Assembly: GCA_964639225.1 (NCBI GenBank)
Contig: CAZXCK010000003.1
Coordinates: 24,916-88,915, forward strand
Length of the DNA stretch: 64,000 nucleotides
Origin: CAZXCK01 sp964639225
GTDB lineage: Bacteria; Chloroflexota; Anaerolineae; Aggregatilineales; Phototrophicaceae
Reading direction: 5' to 3'
A program made the position numbers and the translations under genes. Below are positions 1 to 7,836 of the stretch, in pieces (position 1 is the first letter of the stretch; every line of letters starts with the position of its first letter). The notes below the pieces were generated by a model. It did not search any database. It had not been told where the DNA came from and saw only the letters and a list, made by a program, of their open reading frames with translations.

Positions 1-2
1 GC

Positions 3-863
3 CTGTACGGCAAGGGCAGCGTCGATGACAAAGCGCCGCTGGCCGCTATGATGCTGGCTGTGCTGCATGCCGCGCAGCACGCCGACCGGCTCAAAGGCAC
101 GCTGGTTCTGGTGGCCGCTGCCGAGGAAGAGACCGGCGGCCAGCTCGGTACACGCTGGCTGGCCGATAATGGCCATCTGCCCGACTGCGATTTTATCGTC
201 GTCGGCGAGCAGACCCATAACCGCGTGGCGGTGGCCCATAAAGGCGTCATGCGCGCGGTGGTGCGCGCGACCGGGCGCTCGGTCCACGCCACCAACCCGG
301 ATCGCGGTGTCAACGCCATCACAGCGATGGCGCGCGCCGTACTGGCGCTCGAAGCCTATCATGAACAGCTCGCCCGGCGCGCACATCCGGTGGTCGGCGT
401 GCCAACCTGCAATGTCGGCGTCATCAGCGGCGGCAGCACGGCGAACGCCGTCCCCGATTCCTGTACCGTGTGGCTGGACCGGCGCATGGTCCCGCGCGAG
501 CAGCCCGAAGACGTACAGGCCGAATTGCAAAGCGTCATCGAACAGGTCGACGCCGGCGCGGCATCCCTCAGCGTCGGCGATTTCCTGTTTTCGAGCTGGT
601 TCGAGTCCACGCTAAATTCGCCGCTGGCACAGACCTTCATGGAATGCGTGCGCCGCGAACTCAACGCCGACCCCGGCCCGGTGGGCTATCTGCCAGGCAG
701 CGACGCCAAGCATCTGCTGGGCCAGATGCGCGGCGAAATGATTATCTTCGGGCCGGGCAGCTACGAAGTCGCCCACGCCTACGACGAATATGTTGACATC
801 GCCGAGTATCAATCGACGAGGAACATTCTGGTCGATTTTGTGGAACAGACTTTACTGGCATAA
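3..863 (+). CDS. M20 family metallopeptidase/deacylase (5' end outside window)
   Basis: Zinc-dependent amide hydrolase of the ArgE/DapE/CPG2 (M20) family; cytosolic. The reading frame is open from the window edge, and the first visible residues LYGKGSVDDKAP are the M20 motif carrying the bridging metal Asp, so about 80-100 N-terminal residues are missing. The catalytic-base motif (AAEEETGG) follows about 40 residues in. The lid-domain substrate motif (GRSVHATNP) and a C-terminal metal His (AHAYDEYV) are present. It is the first visible gene of an eight-gene co-directional run, 8 bp before the next gene. Family members cleave N-acyl amino acids or dipeptides; the substrate here cannot be read from sequence, but the hydantoinase-like neighbour makes an N-carbamoyl or N-acyl amino acid plausible. 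Confidence 0.9.
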   Translation: MYGKGSVDDKAPLAAMMLAVLHAAQHADRLKGTLVLVAAAEEETGGQLGTRWLADNGHLPDCDFIVVGEQTHNRVAVAHKGVMRAVVRATGRSVHATNPDRGVNAITAMARAVLALEAYHEQLARRAHPVVGVPTCNVGVISGGSTANAVPDSCTVWLDRRMVPREQPEDVQAELQSVIEQVDAGAASLSVGDFLFSSWFESTLNSPLAQTFMECVRRELNADPGPVGYLPGSDAKHLLGQMRGEMIIFGPGSYEVAHAYDEYVDIAEYQSTRNILVDFVEQTLLA

Positions 864-871
864 AGAGACGG

Positions 872-2287
872 ATGAAGCTGACTGTGAAATTCGACATAGT
901 AATCGCCAATGGTGACGTCGTCACGCCGCAGGGTATCGAAGCGCTGGACATTGCGGTGAAGGATGGGCGCATCGCCGCCCTGCTGGTGCGTGGCACCCCC
1001 GCTGACGCTGTCGAGCGCATCGACGCCAGCGGCCAGTATGTACTGCCCGGCGCGGTGGACATTCACTTTCACTGCCGCGCCCCAGCCTATCCCCAGCGTG
1101 GCGACTTCGCCACCGAGACACGCGCCGCCGCCGCTGGCGGCGTGACGACCGTGTTTGAGATGCCCATCTCCAAACCATGCTGCGCCACCGGCGATATTTT
1201 CCGCATGCGTCGGCAGTTGGGCGAGGAAAACGTATATGTCAACTTCGGGCTGTACGGCGCGCCCGGACTGCTGGACCCGGTAGAAGTCGAGGACATGGTT
1301 AACGAGGGTGCTATCGGCTTCAAGATTTTCACCACCTCGCCGCCAGCAGGCCGCGATGACGAATTTGAAGGGCTGTGCCTGCCGGACGTCACGCAGATGT
1401 ACCAGGCGCTGCAACTGGTCAAGGACACCGGGCTGATTATCGCCGTTCACTCCGAGAATGAATCGCTGCTCCAGTACCACGCGAATCTGATGAAAGCCGC
1501 CGGACGCAACGACGTCATGGCGCACGGCGAATCGCGGCCACCTATCACCGAGGCGCTGGCCGTCGCCGAGCTGCTGACACTCAACGAAGTGGTCGGGGCG
1601 CGCCTGCACATCGTCCACATGACCTCGCGTGCCGCTGTCGATGTGCTGCGGCGCTACCAGGCGGCAGGGGTAACCGCCACCGGCGAGACCTGCCCGCAGT
1701 ACCTGTTCTTCACTGAGGAAGACCTGGTGCGGGTTGGCCCCTACGCCAAAATCAACCCACCGCTGCGCAAACCGGACGATGTGGCTGCGCTGTGGGAAGC
1801 ACTCGAAGACGGCACACTGAGCGCCGTCACCACCGATCATTCGCCGTTCACCGTCGAGGAAAAAGAGCGCGCCCGTACCGACATCTGGCGCACGCCACCC
1901 GGCGCACCCGGCGTGCAGGAACTGGTCATGGGCATGATGGACGCCGCGCTCACGGGCCGGTTGTCGATCAACAAAGCCATCGAACTGATCGCCACCAACG
2001 GCGCGAAGATGTTCAACATCTATCCGCAGAAGGGCGTCATCGCCGCCGGATCGGATGCCGATCTGGTCATCTACGACCCTAACACGACAACCACCATCCA
2101 TCCCGATATGCTCTTCAGCCAGGCGCGGCACTGCGACAAGCTCTATGAGGGTAAGACGTTCCAGGGCGCGGTAAAACGGACACTGGTCAACGGACGGACG
2201 GTTTTCGTCGACGGGCAGATCGTCGGCGAAGCTGGCTGGGGCCAGTTTGTGCGCCCCAACCGCACAGCACAGACAGCAGGAGCATAA
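872..2287 (+). CDS. Dihydropyrimidinase/allantoinase-type cyclic amidohydrolase
   Basis: 471 aa, the usual length for hydantoinase, allantoinase and dihydroorotase. It hydrolyses a cyclic amide (ureide, hydantoin or similar). The metal ligands are visible: H65 and H67 (DIHFHCR), K151 for carbamylation (GFKIFTT), H193 (AVHSEN), H249 (LHIVHMTS) and D322 (TTDHSPF). KINPPLR and GETCPQYL match the hydantoinase/allantoinase branch. The gene starts 8 bp after the M20 peptidase and is followed 5 bp later by the M14 gene, so all three are probably cotranscribed. Which ring is opened is not decidable here. No allantoin or pyrimidine pathway neighbours are present, and an M20 enzyme could act on the ring-opened product. 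Confidence 0.9.
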   Translation: MKLTVKFDIVIANGDVVTPQGIEALDIAVKDGRIAALLVRGTPADAVERIDASGQYVLPGAVDIHFHCRAPAYPQRGDFATETRAAAAGGVTTVFEMPISKPCCATGDIFRMRRQLGEENVYVNFGLYGAPGLLDPVEVEDMVNEGAIGFKIFTTSPPAGRDDEFEGLCLPDVTQMYQALQLVKDTGLIIAVHSENESLLQYHANLMKAAGRNDVMAHGESRPPITEALAVAELLTLNEVVGARLHIVHMTSRAAVDVLRRYQAAGVTATGETCPQYLFFTEEDLVRVGPYAKINPPLRKPDDVAALWEALEDGTLSAVTTDHSPFTVEEKERARTDIWRTPPGAPGVQELVMGMMDAALTGRLSINKAIELIATNGAKMFNIYPQKGVIAAGSDADLVIYDPNTTTTIHPDMLFSQARHCDKLYEGKTFQGAVKRTLVNGRTVFVDGQIVGEAGWGQFVRPNRTAQTAGA

Positions 2288-2292
2288 CGCAT

Positions 2293-4005
2293 ATGGCTTA
2301 CGACATCGACTTTGGCGAGTATTTCCTGTACGACACGCTCACCGGGCATCTTCAGGGGATGGCGGCGGCCTATCCCGAACTGGCGACGCTGGCATCCATT
2401 GGTAAGAGCCATCGCGGGCGCGATGTGTGGTGCATGACGATCACCAACCCGGCCACCGGCACGCCAGACAGCAAGCCCGCCTTTTACATCGACGCGCACA
2501 TCCACGCCGAAGAAGTCGCCACGTCGCATACAGCCATGTATACCATCTGGTATCTGCTGACGAACTACGGCAGCGATACGCAGGTCACGTGGCTGCTGGA
2601 CCACACCACCTTCTACATCATCCCGCGTGTAAATCCCGACGGTGCTGAGATCAGCCTGACGACCGGCCATCACTGGTGTGGCAACGGGCGCTATCTGCCC
2701 GGCGAAGAGCAGACTCGCGGACTGGTGCAGCAGGATATCAACGACGACGGCCTCATCGTGCAGATGCGCATCGAAGACCCGGACGGCGAGTGGACAGCGT
2801 CGAAGGATGACCCCCGGCTGATGATTCTGCGCCAGCCGGGCGAGCATGGCGACGGACCGTATTATCGCATGTACCCCGAGGGCGTCATCAAAGGCGACTG
2901 GGACGGCGTCAGCATCGAAATCGAGAAGCCGCGCGACGGCAACATGAATCGCAACTTCCCCGCTGGCTGGCGGCCAGAGTTCCGGCAGTACGGCGCGGGC
3001 GACTATCCGCTGAGCGAACCGGAAGCGATGGCCTGCGCCCAGTTCATCCTGGAGCATCCCAACATCACAGGGATGCAGTGCTATCATACGCACGGCGGGC
3101 TGCATCTGCGGCCATCGCTGGTGGAGCCGGACGCCACCCTGCCCCGCCACGACTTGTCGCTGTACAAGACCATCGGCGCGATGGGCACGGAAATCACCGG
3201 CTATCCGGTCATCTCGGTATACGAAGAGTTCACCACCGACCCGGACAAGCCCCGCGTCGGTTCGCTGATGCAGTGGTCATATGACGAGTTCGGCATCATC
3301 ACCTTTTCGACTGAATTGTGGAATCCCGAACTGGCCGCTGGCATCGAATTCCCGGCCAAGTATCAGGTGCGGGCGCGCTCCACAGACGACGAACTGAAGT
3401 TGCTGCAATACAACGACGAGCATCTGGGTGGTACGGGCTTCATCGACTGGGAGCCGTTCGACCATCCCCAGTTGGGGCGCGTCGAGATCGGCGGCTGGAC
3501 GCATATGTACACCTTCCGCAACCCGCCGCCAGTGTCAATGGCGCGCACCGAGGCCGCCCGTAACTTCCTGCACGACACGATCCACACCAACTGCCTGTTC
3601 ACGCTGAAGCATGCAGCCTGTACGCCGCTGCTGGCTATCGAGAGCGCCGAAGCACAGGCGGTCGCGCCGGGTCTGTACAAAGTCGAGGCGGTCATCGCCA
3701 ACCGGGGCTATCTGCCTACCTACATGACGCAGCGCGCCCTGACGCACGGCACCGCCGACACGACAACGGTGACGCTCGACATGCCTACTGACGCCGAGCT
3801 GATTATGGGCGAAGCCACGACAGACATTGGTCATCTGGCCGGGCGCGATGAACGTAACGCAACCTGGTCGCCCTGGCTGCGCGAGTGGAACCAGACCAAG
3901 CGCAAGGTCGCCTGGCTGGTACGCGCACCGGCAGGAGCCACGCTGACCCTTGTCGCGGCGGCGCAGCGGGCGGGCACCCAGCGCACGGATATCACACTGG
4001 CATAA
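2293..4005 (+). CDS. M14 family zinc carboxypeptidase
   Basis: 570 aa metallocarboxypeptidase. It shows the M14 zinc motif HAEE (H71, E74; context IDAHIHAEEVATS), the NxxR-like substrate-binding motif NMNRNFP near residue 217, the third zinc ligand in CYHTHGG near residue 260, and a candidate catalytic Glu in STELWNPE near residue 338. No signal peptide is seen, so it is probably intracellular, unlike digestive M14 enzymes. About 150 C-terminal residues form an extra domain of unknown role. An AGGAG-like sequence overlapping the end of the previous gene precedes the ATG. Its place in the amidohydrolase operon suggests trimming of a peptide or amide substrate released by the other enzymes (inference). 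Confidence 0.9.
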   Translation: MAYDIDFGEYFLYDTLTGHLQGMAAAYPELATLASIGKSHRGRDVWCMTITNPATGTPDSKPAFYIDAHIHAEEVATSHTAMYTIWYLLTNYGSDTQVTWLLDHTTFYIIPRVNPDGAEISLTTGHHWCGNGRYLPGEEQTRGLVQQDINDDGLIVQMRIEDPDGEWTASKDDPRLMILRQPGEHGDGPYYRMYPEGVIKGDWDGVSIEIEKPRDGNMNRNFPAGWRPEFRQYGAGDYPLSEPEAMACAQFILEHPNITGMQCYHTHGGLHLRPSLVEPDATLPRHDLSLYKTIGAMGTEITGYPVISVYEEFTTDPDKPRVGSLMQWSYDEFGIITFSTELWNPELAAGIEFPAKYQVRARSTDDELKLLQYNDEHLGGTGFIDWEPFDHPQLGRVEIGGWTHMYTFRNPPPVSMARTEAARNFLHDTIHTNCLFTLKHAACTPLLAIESAEAQAVAPGLYKVEAVIANRGYLPTYMTQRALTHGTADTTTVTLDMPTDAELIMGEATTDIGHLAGRDERNATWSPWLREWNQTKRKVAWLVRAPAGATLTLVAAAQRAGTQRTDITLA

Positions 4006-4057
4006 CGCCAGCTTACTCTGCATACGCACATCATCAAAACAGAAAGGCCGGTTCACA

Positions 4058-5293
4058 ATGCCAGAACCCCCAGCATGGCGTTACCAGAAAATCATCAAGC
4101 CCATGTTCGATATTCCCGCGCCGCACCGGGTATTCAAAGGTGGGCGCGTGCTGACGTGTGTCGGCGATGAGATCATCGAAGATGGCTTTGTGGAAGTGGA
4201 AAACGGCAAAATCAAGGCGGTGGGTCGCAGCGCCGACCTGGGCGAGACAACCGCACAGGTCATCGACACCGGCGGCAGGACGATCATGCCGGGTATGATG
4301 AATTCGCACGCGCATCTGGCGTGGGACGGTGTTCATGATCTCGCCCGTCAGAGCATGGACGATTCGCCGGAGATCAGCGCCTATAAGAGCGCCGGTAACA
4401 TGCTCAAGAGCCTGCGAGCCGGTGTGACACTGGTCCGCGACCTGGGCATGAACCAGGCCAACCTCGCCGCCAAGCAGGCCGTCGCCCAGGGGATTTTTCC
4501 CGGTCCACGTCTGCTCGTCTGCGGCGAGGCTATCATCCAGACTGGCGGGCACACCTACTGGTGCTGCCGCGAAGCCAGCGGAGCCGACGAGATGCGGCGT
4601 GCCGTCCGCGAGCAGGTACGCGGCGGCGCTGACCTGATTAAGATCATGGCCTGTCATGACAGGCTCGAATTCACCGACGAGGAGCTGGCCGCCGTCATCG
4701 ACGAGACACACCGTAACGGCCTGACCATTACCGCCCACGCGACATACAACGACTGCATTTACCGGGCGGCGCAGTTCGGCGTGGACTGTATCGAGCACGG
4801 CGGTTCGATGACCGACGAGACGATTCAACTCCTGCTGGACCGCAAAATCCCGATTGTGACCACCTTCGCTCCGCTGGTGATGCAGTCGCAGGCGGAGATC
4901 GCCCGGCAGTACAATATCCCCGAATGGAAGATCGAGGAGCGCCAGCGCGCTGTCGCCAGTTCCGGGCGATATGACGGCCTCATCAAAGCGGCACAGGCTG
5001 GCGTGCCCATCGGCTTTGGCACGGACGCCGGCAGCCCGGTGGTTGGTCATGACGTGGTCGCGCCAGAACTCAAATTTATGGTTAAACTAGGGGTCAAAGC
5101 CGACAACTATGACGCGCTGCGCTCGGCGACCAGCGTCGCGGCACACATCAACGGGCTGGAATCGACGCTGGGCACGCTGGAAGCGGGCAAAGCCGCCGAC
5201 ATCATCGTGATCGACGGCGACCCTCTGGCCGATCTGGACGACCTGGGCCGCGTCGAGATGACGTTCATCGACGGTCGGTTGATGATCGGCTGA
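4058..5293 (+). CDS. Amidohydrolase family protein (imidazolonepropionase/prolidase-like)
   Basis: 411 aa from the chosen ATG at 4058, preceded by GAAAGG; longer in-frame versions would overlap the M14 gene. It has the amidohydrolase-superfamily binuclear metal site: H84 and H86 (NSHAHLAWD), Lys in ADLIKIMACHD, His in TAHATYN, His in CIEHGGS and Asp in GTDAGSP. The N-terminal beta-sandwich (FKGGRVLTCVGDEIIEDG) and C-terminal KAADIIVIDGDPL are typical of the HutI/prolidase-like branch (metal-dependent hydrolase subfamily A). Such proteins cleave cyclic amides or Xaa-Pro dipeptides. It is the second amidohydrolase in the same operon, so sequential hydrolysis of a heterocyclic substrate is a reasonable inference. 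Confidence 0.88.
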   Translation: MPEPPAWRYQKIIKPMFDIPAPHRVFKGGRVLTCVGDEIIEDGFVEVENGKIKAVGRSADLGETTAQVIDTGGRTIMPGMMNSHAHLAWDGVHDLARQSMDDSPEISAYKSAGNMLKSLRAGVTLVRDLGMNQANLAAKQAVAQGIFPGPRLLVCGEAIIQTGGHTYWCCREASGADEMRRAVREQVRGGADLIKIMACHDRLEFTDEELAAVIDETHRNGLTITAHATYNDCIYRAAQFGVDCIEHGGSMTDETIQLLLDRKIPIVTTFAPLVMQSQAEIARQYNIPEWKIEERQRAVASSGRYDGLIKAAQAGVPIGFGTDAGSPVVGHDVVAPELKFMVKLGVKADNYDALRSATSVAAHINGLESTLGTLEAGKAADIIVIDGDPLADLDDLGRVEMTFIDGRLMIG

Positions 5294-5341
5294 ACAGATG
5301 CGACAGCTGCCGGCTGACAGCCAGCGGAAAGGAAAGTAACC

Positions 5342-6259
5342 ATGAGCAGCATAACAGGCATCTTCAACATTCTGGCGACGCCCTTCACGGAGTCTGGCGC
5401 GCTGGACCTGGACAGCCTCAAACGGCTGGTGCGCTTTCAGATGGGTCTGGGCGTCAACGGCCTGACCATTCTGGGTGTGCTAGGAGAAGCCGCCAAGCTC
5501 AACGTCGACGAACGGCGGCAGGTGATGGACACCGTGCTGGAAACCGTCGCCGGGGCGATCCCGGTGGTGGTGGGCACCAGCCATCCCGACAGCGCCGTGT
5601 GTATCCGGTTGAGCAACGAAGCGCGCGAGGCCGGCGCCGCTGGCGTGATGATCGCGCCGCCGCCGCTGGAAGACAAAAGCCAGGCTAATATCATTCGCCT
5701 GTACACGCAGATCGCCGAGGCCATTGGCGACATCGCCATCGTCGCGCAGGACTTCCCCAAGATCAACAACGTGCTGATGCCAGCCGAGACGCTGGCCGCC
5801 CTGGCCGATGCCGTGCCAACTGTACGCCATCTGAAGCTGGAAGACCCGCCGCTCATGCAGAAGGTGAGCGCCATCTTCGAATATACCGACAAGCTGCAGA
5901 TCTTTGGTGGGCTGGGCGGCATGTTCCTGCTCGAAGAACTCGAACGCGGCACGCACGGCACCATGACCGGCTTTGCCTTCTCCGAGATTCTGATCGCGGT
6001 ATTCCAGGCGCACAAAGCCGGGGACAGCGCCCGCGCCGCCGCTATCTTTGATCGTTATCTGCCGCTGATTCGCTACGAAAACCAGCCGGAAATCAACCTG
6101 CCCATCCGCAAAGAACTGCTGCGGCTGCGCGGCGTCATCGACAGTGCTGTGCTGCGCCAGCCATTCAACACCATCGACGCGGGCACTTACGCGGAGATCG
6201 GGCGTGTACTGGAGCGGGTAGGCATTAGCGACCCGACCGCAATCATTACCTTTGACTGA
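5342..6259 (+). CDS. DapA/NAL-superfamily aldolase-like protein with altered active site
   Basis: 305 aa, full length for class I lyases of the dihydrodipicolinate synthase/N-acetylneuraminate lyase superfamily. The Schiff-base Lys is K165 (VRHLKLED). The loop that normally reads GTTGE reads GVLGE (residues 45-49), and the general Tyr of the YNxP motif is replaced (AQDFPK, Gln136 at the Tyr position). It is therefore unlikely to be a true lysine-biosynthesis DapA. More plausible is a catabolic aldolase or hydratase-lyase acting on a 2-oxo acid derivative. An AGGAAAGG-like sequence precedes the ATG. It lies 12 bp upstream of an SDR gene. Confidence 0.85.
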   Translation: MSSITGIFNILATPFTESGALDLDSLKRLVRFQMGLGVNGLTILGVLGEAAKLNVDERRQVMDTVLETVAGAIPVVVGTSHPDSAVCIRLSNEAREAGAAGVMIAPPPLEDKSQANIIRLYTQIAEAIGDIAIVAQDFPKINNVLMPAETLAALADAVPTVRHLKLEDPPLMQKVSAIFEYTDKLQIFGGLGGMFLLEELERGTHGTMTGFAFSEILIAVFQAHKAGDSARAAAIFDRYLPLIRYENQPEINLPIRKELLRLRGVIDSAVLRQPFNTIDAGTYAEIGRVLERVGISDPTAIITFD

Positions 6260-6271
6260 GGAGTTAGCATC

Positions 6272-7054
6272 ATGGACTTAGGCTTGAAAGATCGGGTGGC
6301 ACTGGTGGCCGCCGCCAGCAAGGGACTCGGTTACGGCGTGGCGCGCGCCCTGGCTACAGACGGCGCGCGCGTGTCGATCTGCAGCCGCAGCGCCGACGAC
6401 ATCGAAGCAGCGGGCCAGCGCCTGGCCAGCGAAACCGGCACAGAAGTCCTGGCGACGGCCTGCGACGTGCGCGACCCGGCGGCGATTCAGAACTGGATTG
6501 ATCGCAGCGTCGCGCAGTGGGGCCACATCGACGCGCTGCTGGTCAACGCGGGCGGTCCGCCCGCCGGACTGATCAAAGACTTCAACGATCAGCAGTGGCA
6601 GGATGCCTTCGAACTGACACTGATGAGCACGGTGCGCATGATCCGCGCCGCCCTGCCCCATATGCGGGCCGGAAGCGCCATCCTGACGATCACGTCGTCA
6701 TCGGTGAAGGAACCCATCGCGCGGCTGGGGCTATCAACCGTCATGCGGGCTGGTGTGGCCGGACTGGTCAAGACGCTGGCCGACGAGCTGGCCGGAGACG
6801 GCATCCGTGTCAACAACCTGATACCGGGGCGCATCGACACCGACCGCGTCGCCCAGCTTGACCAGAACACCGCGCAGAAGCTGGGCATCAGCATCGACGA
6901 GGTGCGCCAGCAGAACCGCACCAGTATTCCGCTGGGCCGCCTGGGCACTGCTGAAGAGTTCGGCAAAGCGGGCGCGTTCCTGCTGTCACCGGCAGCAGAT
7001 TACATCACAGGGACGAGTCTGGTTGTCGATGGCGGTAAGATGCGCACACTGTGA
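6272..7054 (+). CDS. SDR family oxidoreductase, divergent active site
   Basis: 260 aa Rossmann-fold short-chain dehydrogenase. The nucleotide-binding glycine motif is AAASKGLGYG near residue 14, followed by LVNAGG near residue 90. The usual Ser-(x12)-Tyr-xxx-Lys triad is not intact: after SSSVKEPIARLGLS the Tyr position is occupied by another residue and the Lys position by Arg (STVMRAG). A known FabG-like SDR subgroup has this SVKxP...LSxxxR pattern, so it is probably functional, not a pseudogene. The C-terminus ends with the common TGTSLVVDGG. It sits 12 bp behind the DapA-like gene and 36 bp before the creatininase-family gene. A dehydrogenase or reductase step in the same catabolic pathway is inferred. 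Confidence 0.88.
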   Translation: MDLGLKDRVALVAAASKGLGYGVARALATDGARVSICSRSADDIEAAGQRLASETGTEVLATACDVRDPAAIQNWIDRSVAQWGHIDALLVNAGGPPAGLIKDFNDQQWQDAFELTLMSTVRMIRAALPHMRAGSAILTITSSSVKEPIARLGLSTVMRAGVAGLVKTLADELAGDGIRVNNLIPGRIDTDRVAQLDQNTAQKLGISIDEVRQQNRTSIPLGRLGTAEEFGKAGAFLLSPAADYITGTSLVVDGGKMRTL

Positions 7055-7090
7055 GCCGCTGCGCGAATAACTAACTACGGAGCTAATGCC

Positions 7091-7798
7091 ATGCGCATTC
7101 ACGACATGAACTGGATGCAGCTTGCCGAGTACCTGGAGCGCGATGATCGCTGCGTGGTGCCGCTGGGCAGCACCGAACAGCACGCCTATCTGAGCCTGTG
7201 CGTCGATAACATCCTGGCGGAGAAGATGGCGCTGGACGCCGCCGAGCCGCTGGGTATTCCGGTTTTTCCGGTGCTGAATTACGGTATCACGCCTTATTTC
7301 AGCGCCTATCCGGGCAGCATCACCCTGCGCATGGAAACCTACCTGCGCGTGGTTCGTGACATTCTGGACCAGCTATCAGCACAGGGCTTCCGGCGCATTC
7401 TGCTGGTGAACGGTCACGGCGGCAATTCACCAGCGGCCACGCAGGCCGTCGAATGGATGGCAGACCATCCGCAGACTCAGGTCAAATTCCACAATTGGTG
7501 GAACGCACCCAAGACCTGGGCCAAAGTGCAGGCCATCGACCCGGAAGCATCGCACGCCTCATGGATGGAGAACTTCCCCTGGACGCGCCTGCCCGGCGTC
7601 CAACTACCCGACGAGCAGAAACCCGGCATCGATGTCGATTACATGCGGGTGTTATCTCCGGCGGAGGTGCGCGATTACCTGGGCGACGGCAACTTCCGCG
7701 GCTGCTACCAGCGCAGCGACGACGACATGCTGGCGCTGTGGGCCGTCGCCGTCGAGGAGACACGCGCTCTGCTGACCGAAGGCTGGCGGCAACCGTAA
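7091..7798 (+). CDS. Creatininase family amidohydrolase
   Basis: 235 aa, usual for the creatininase/FAPy-deformylase/mycofactocin MftE family. The metal-binding motifs are intact: GSTEQHA (E29, H31), CVDN (D39), NGHGGN (H109) and HASWMEN for the last Glu. Family members open lactams or hydrolyse formamides using two metal ions. In this operon it is the third enzyme able to hydrolyse cyclic or linear amides. True creatininase activity is not implied. Start ATG at 7091 follows a GGAGCTAA-type ribosome site. Confidence 0.9.
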   Translation: MRIHDMNWMQLAEYLERDDRCVVPLGSTEQHAYLSLCVDNILAEKMALDAAEPLGIPVFPVLNYGITPYFSAYPGSITLRMETYLRVVRDILDQLSAQGFRRILLVNGHGGNSPAATQAVEWMADHPQTQVKFHNWWNAPKTWAKVQAIDPEASHASWMENFPWTRLPGVQLPDEQKPGIDVDYMRVLSPAEVRDYLGDGNFRGCYQRSDDDMLALWAVAVEETRALLTEGWRQP

Positions 7799-7836
7799 CA
7801 TGACTACACGAAATACTGCAATTACAGGAGTACACC

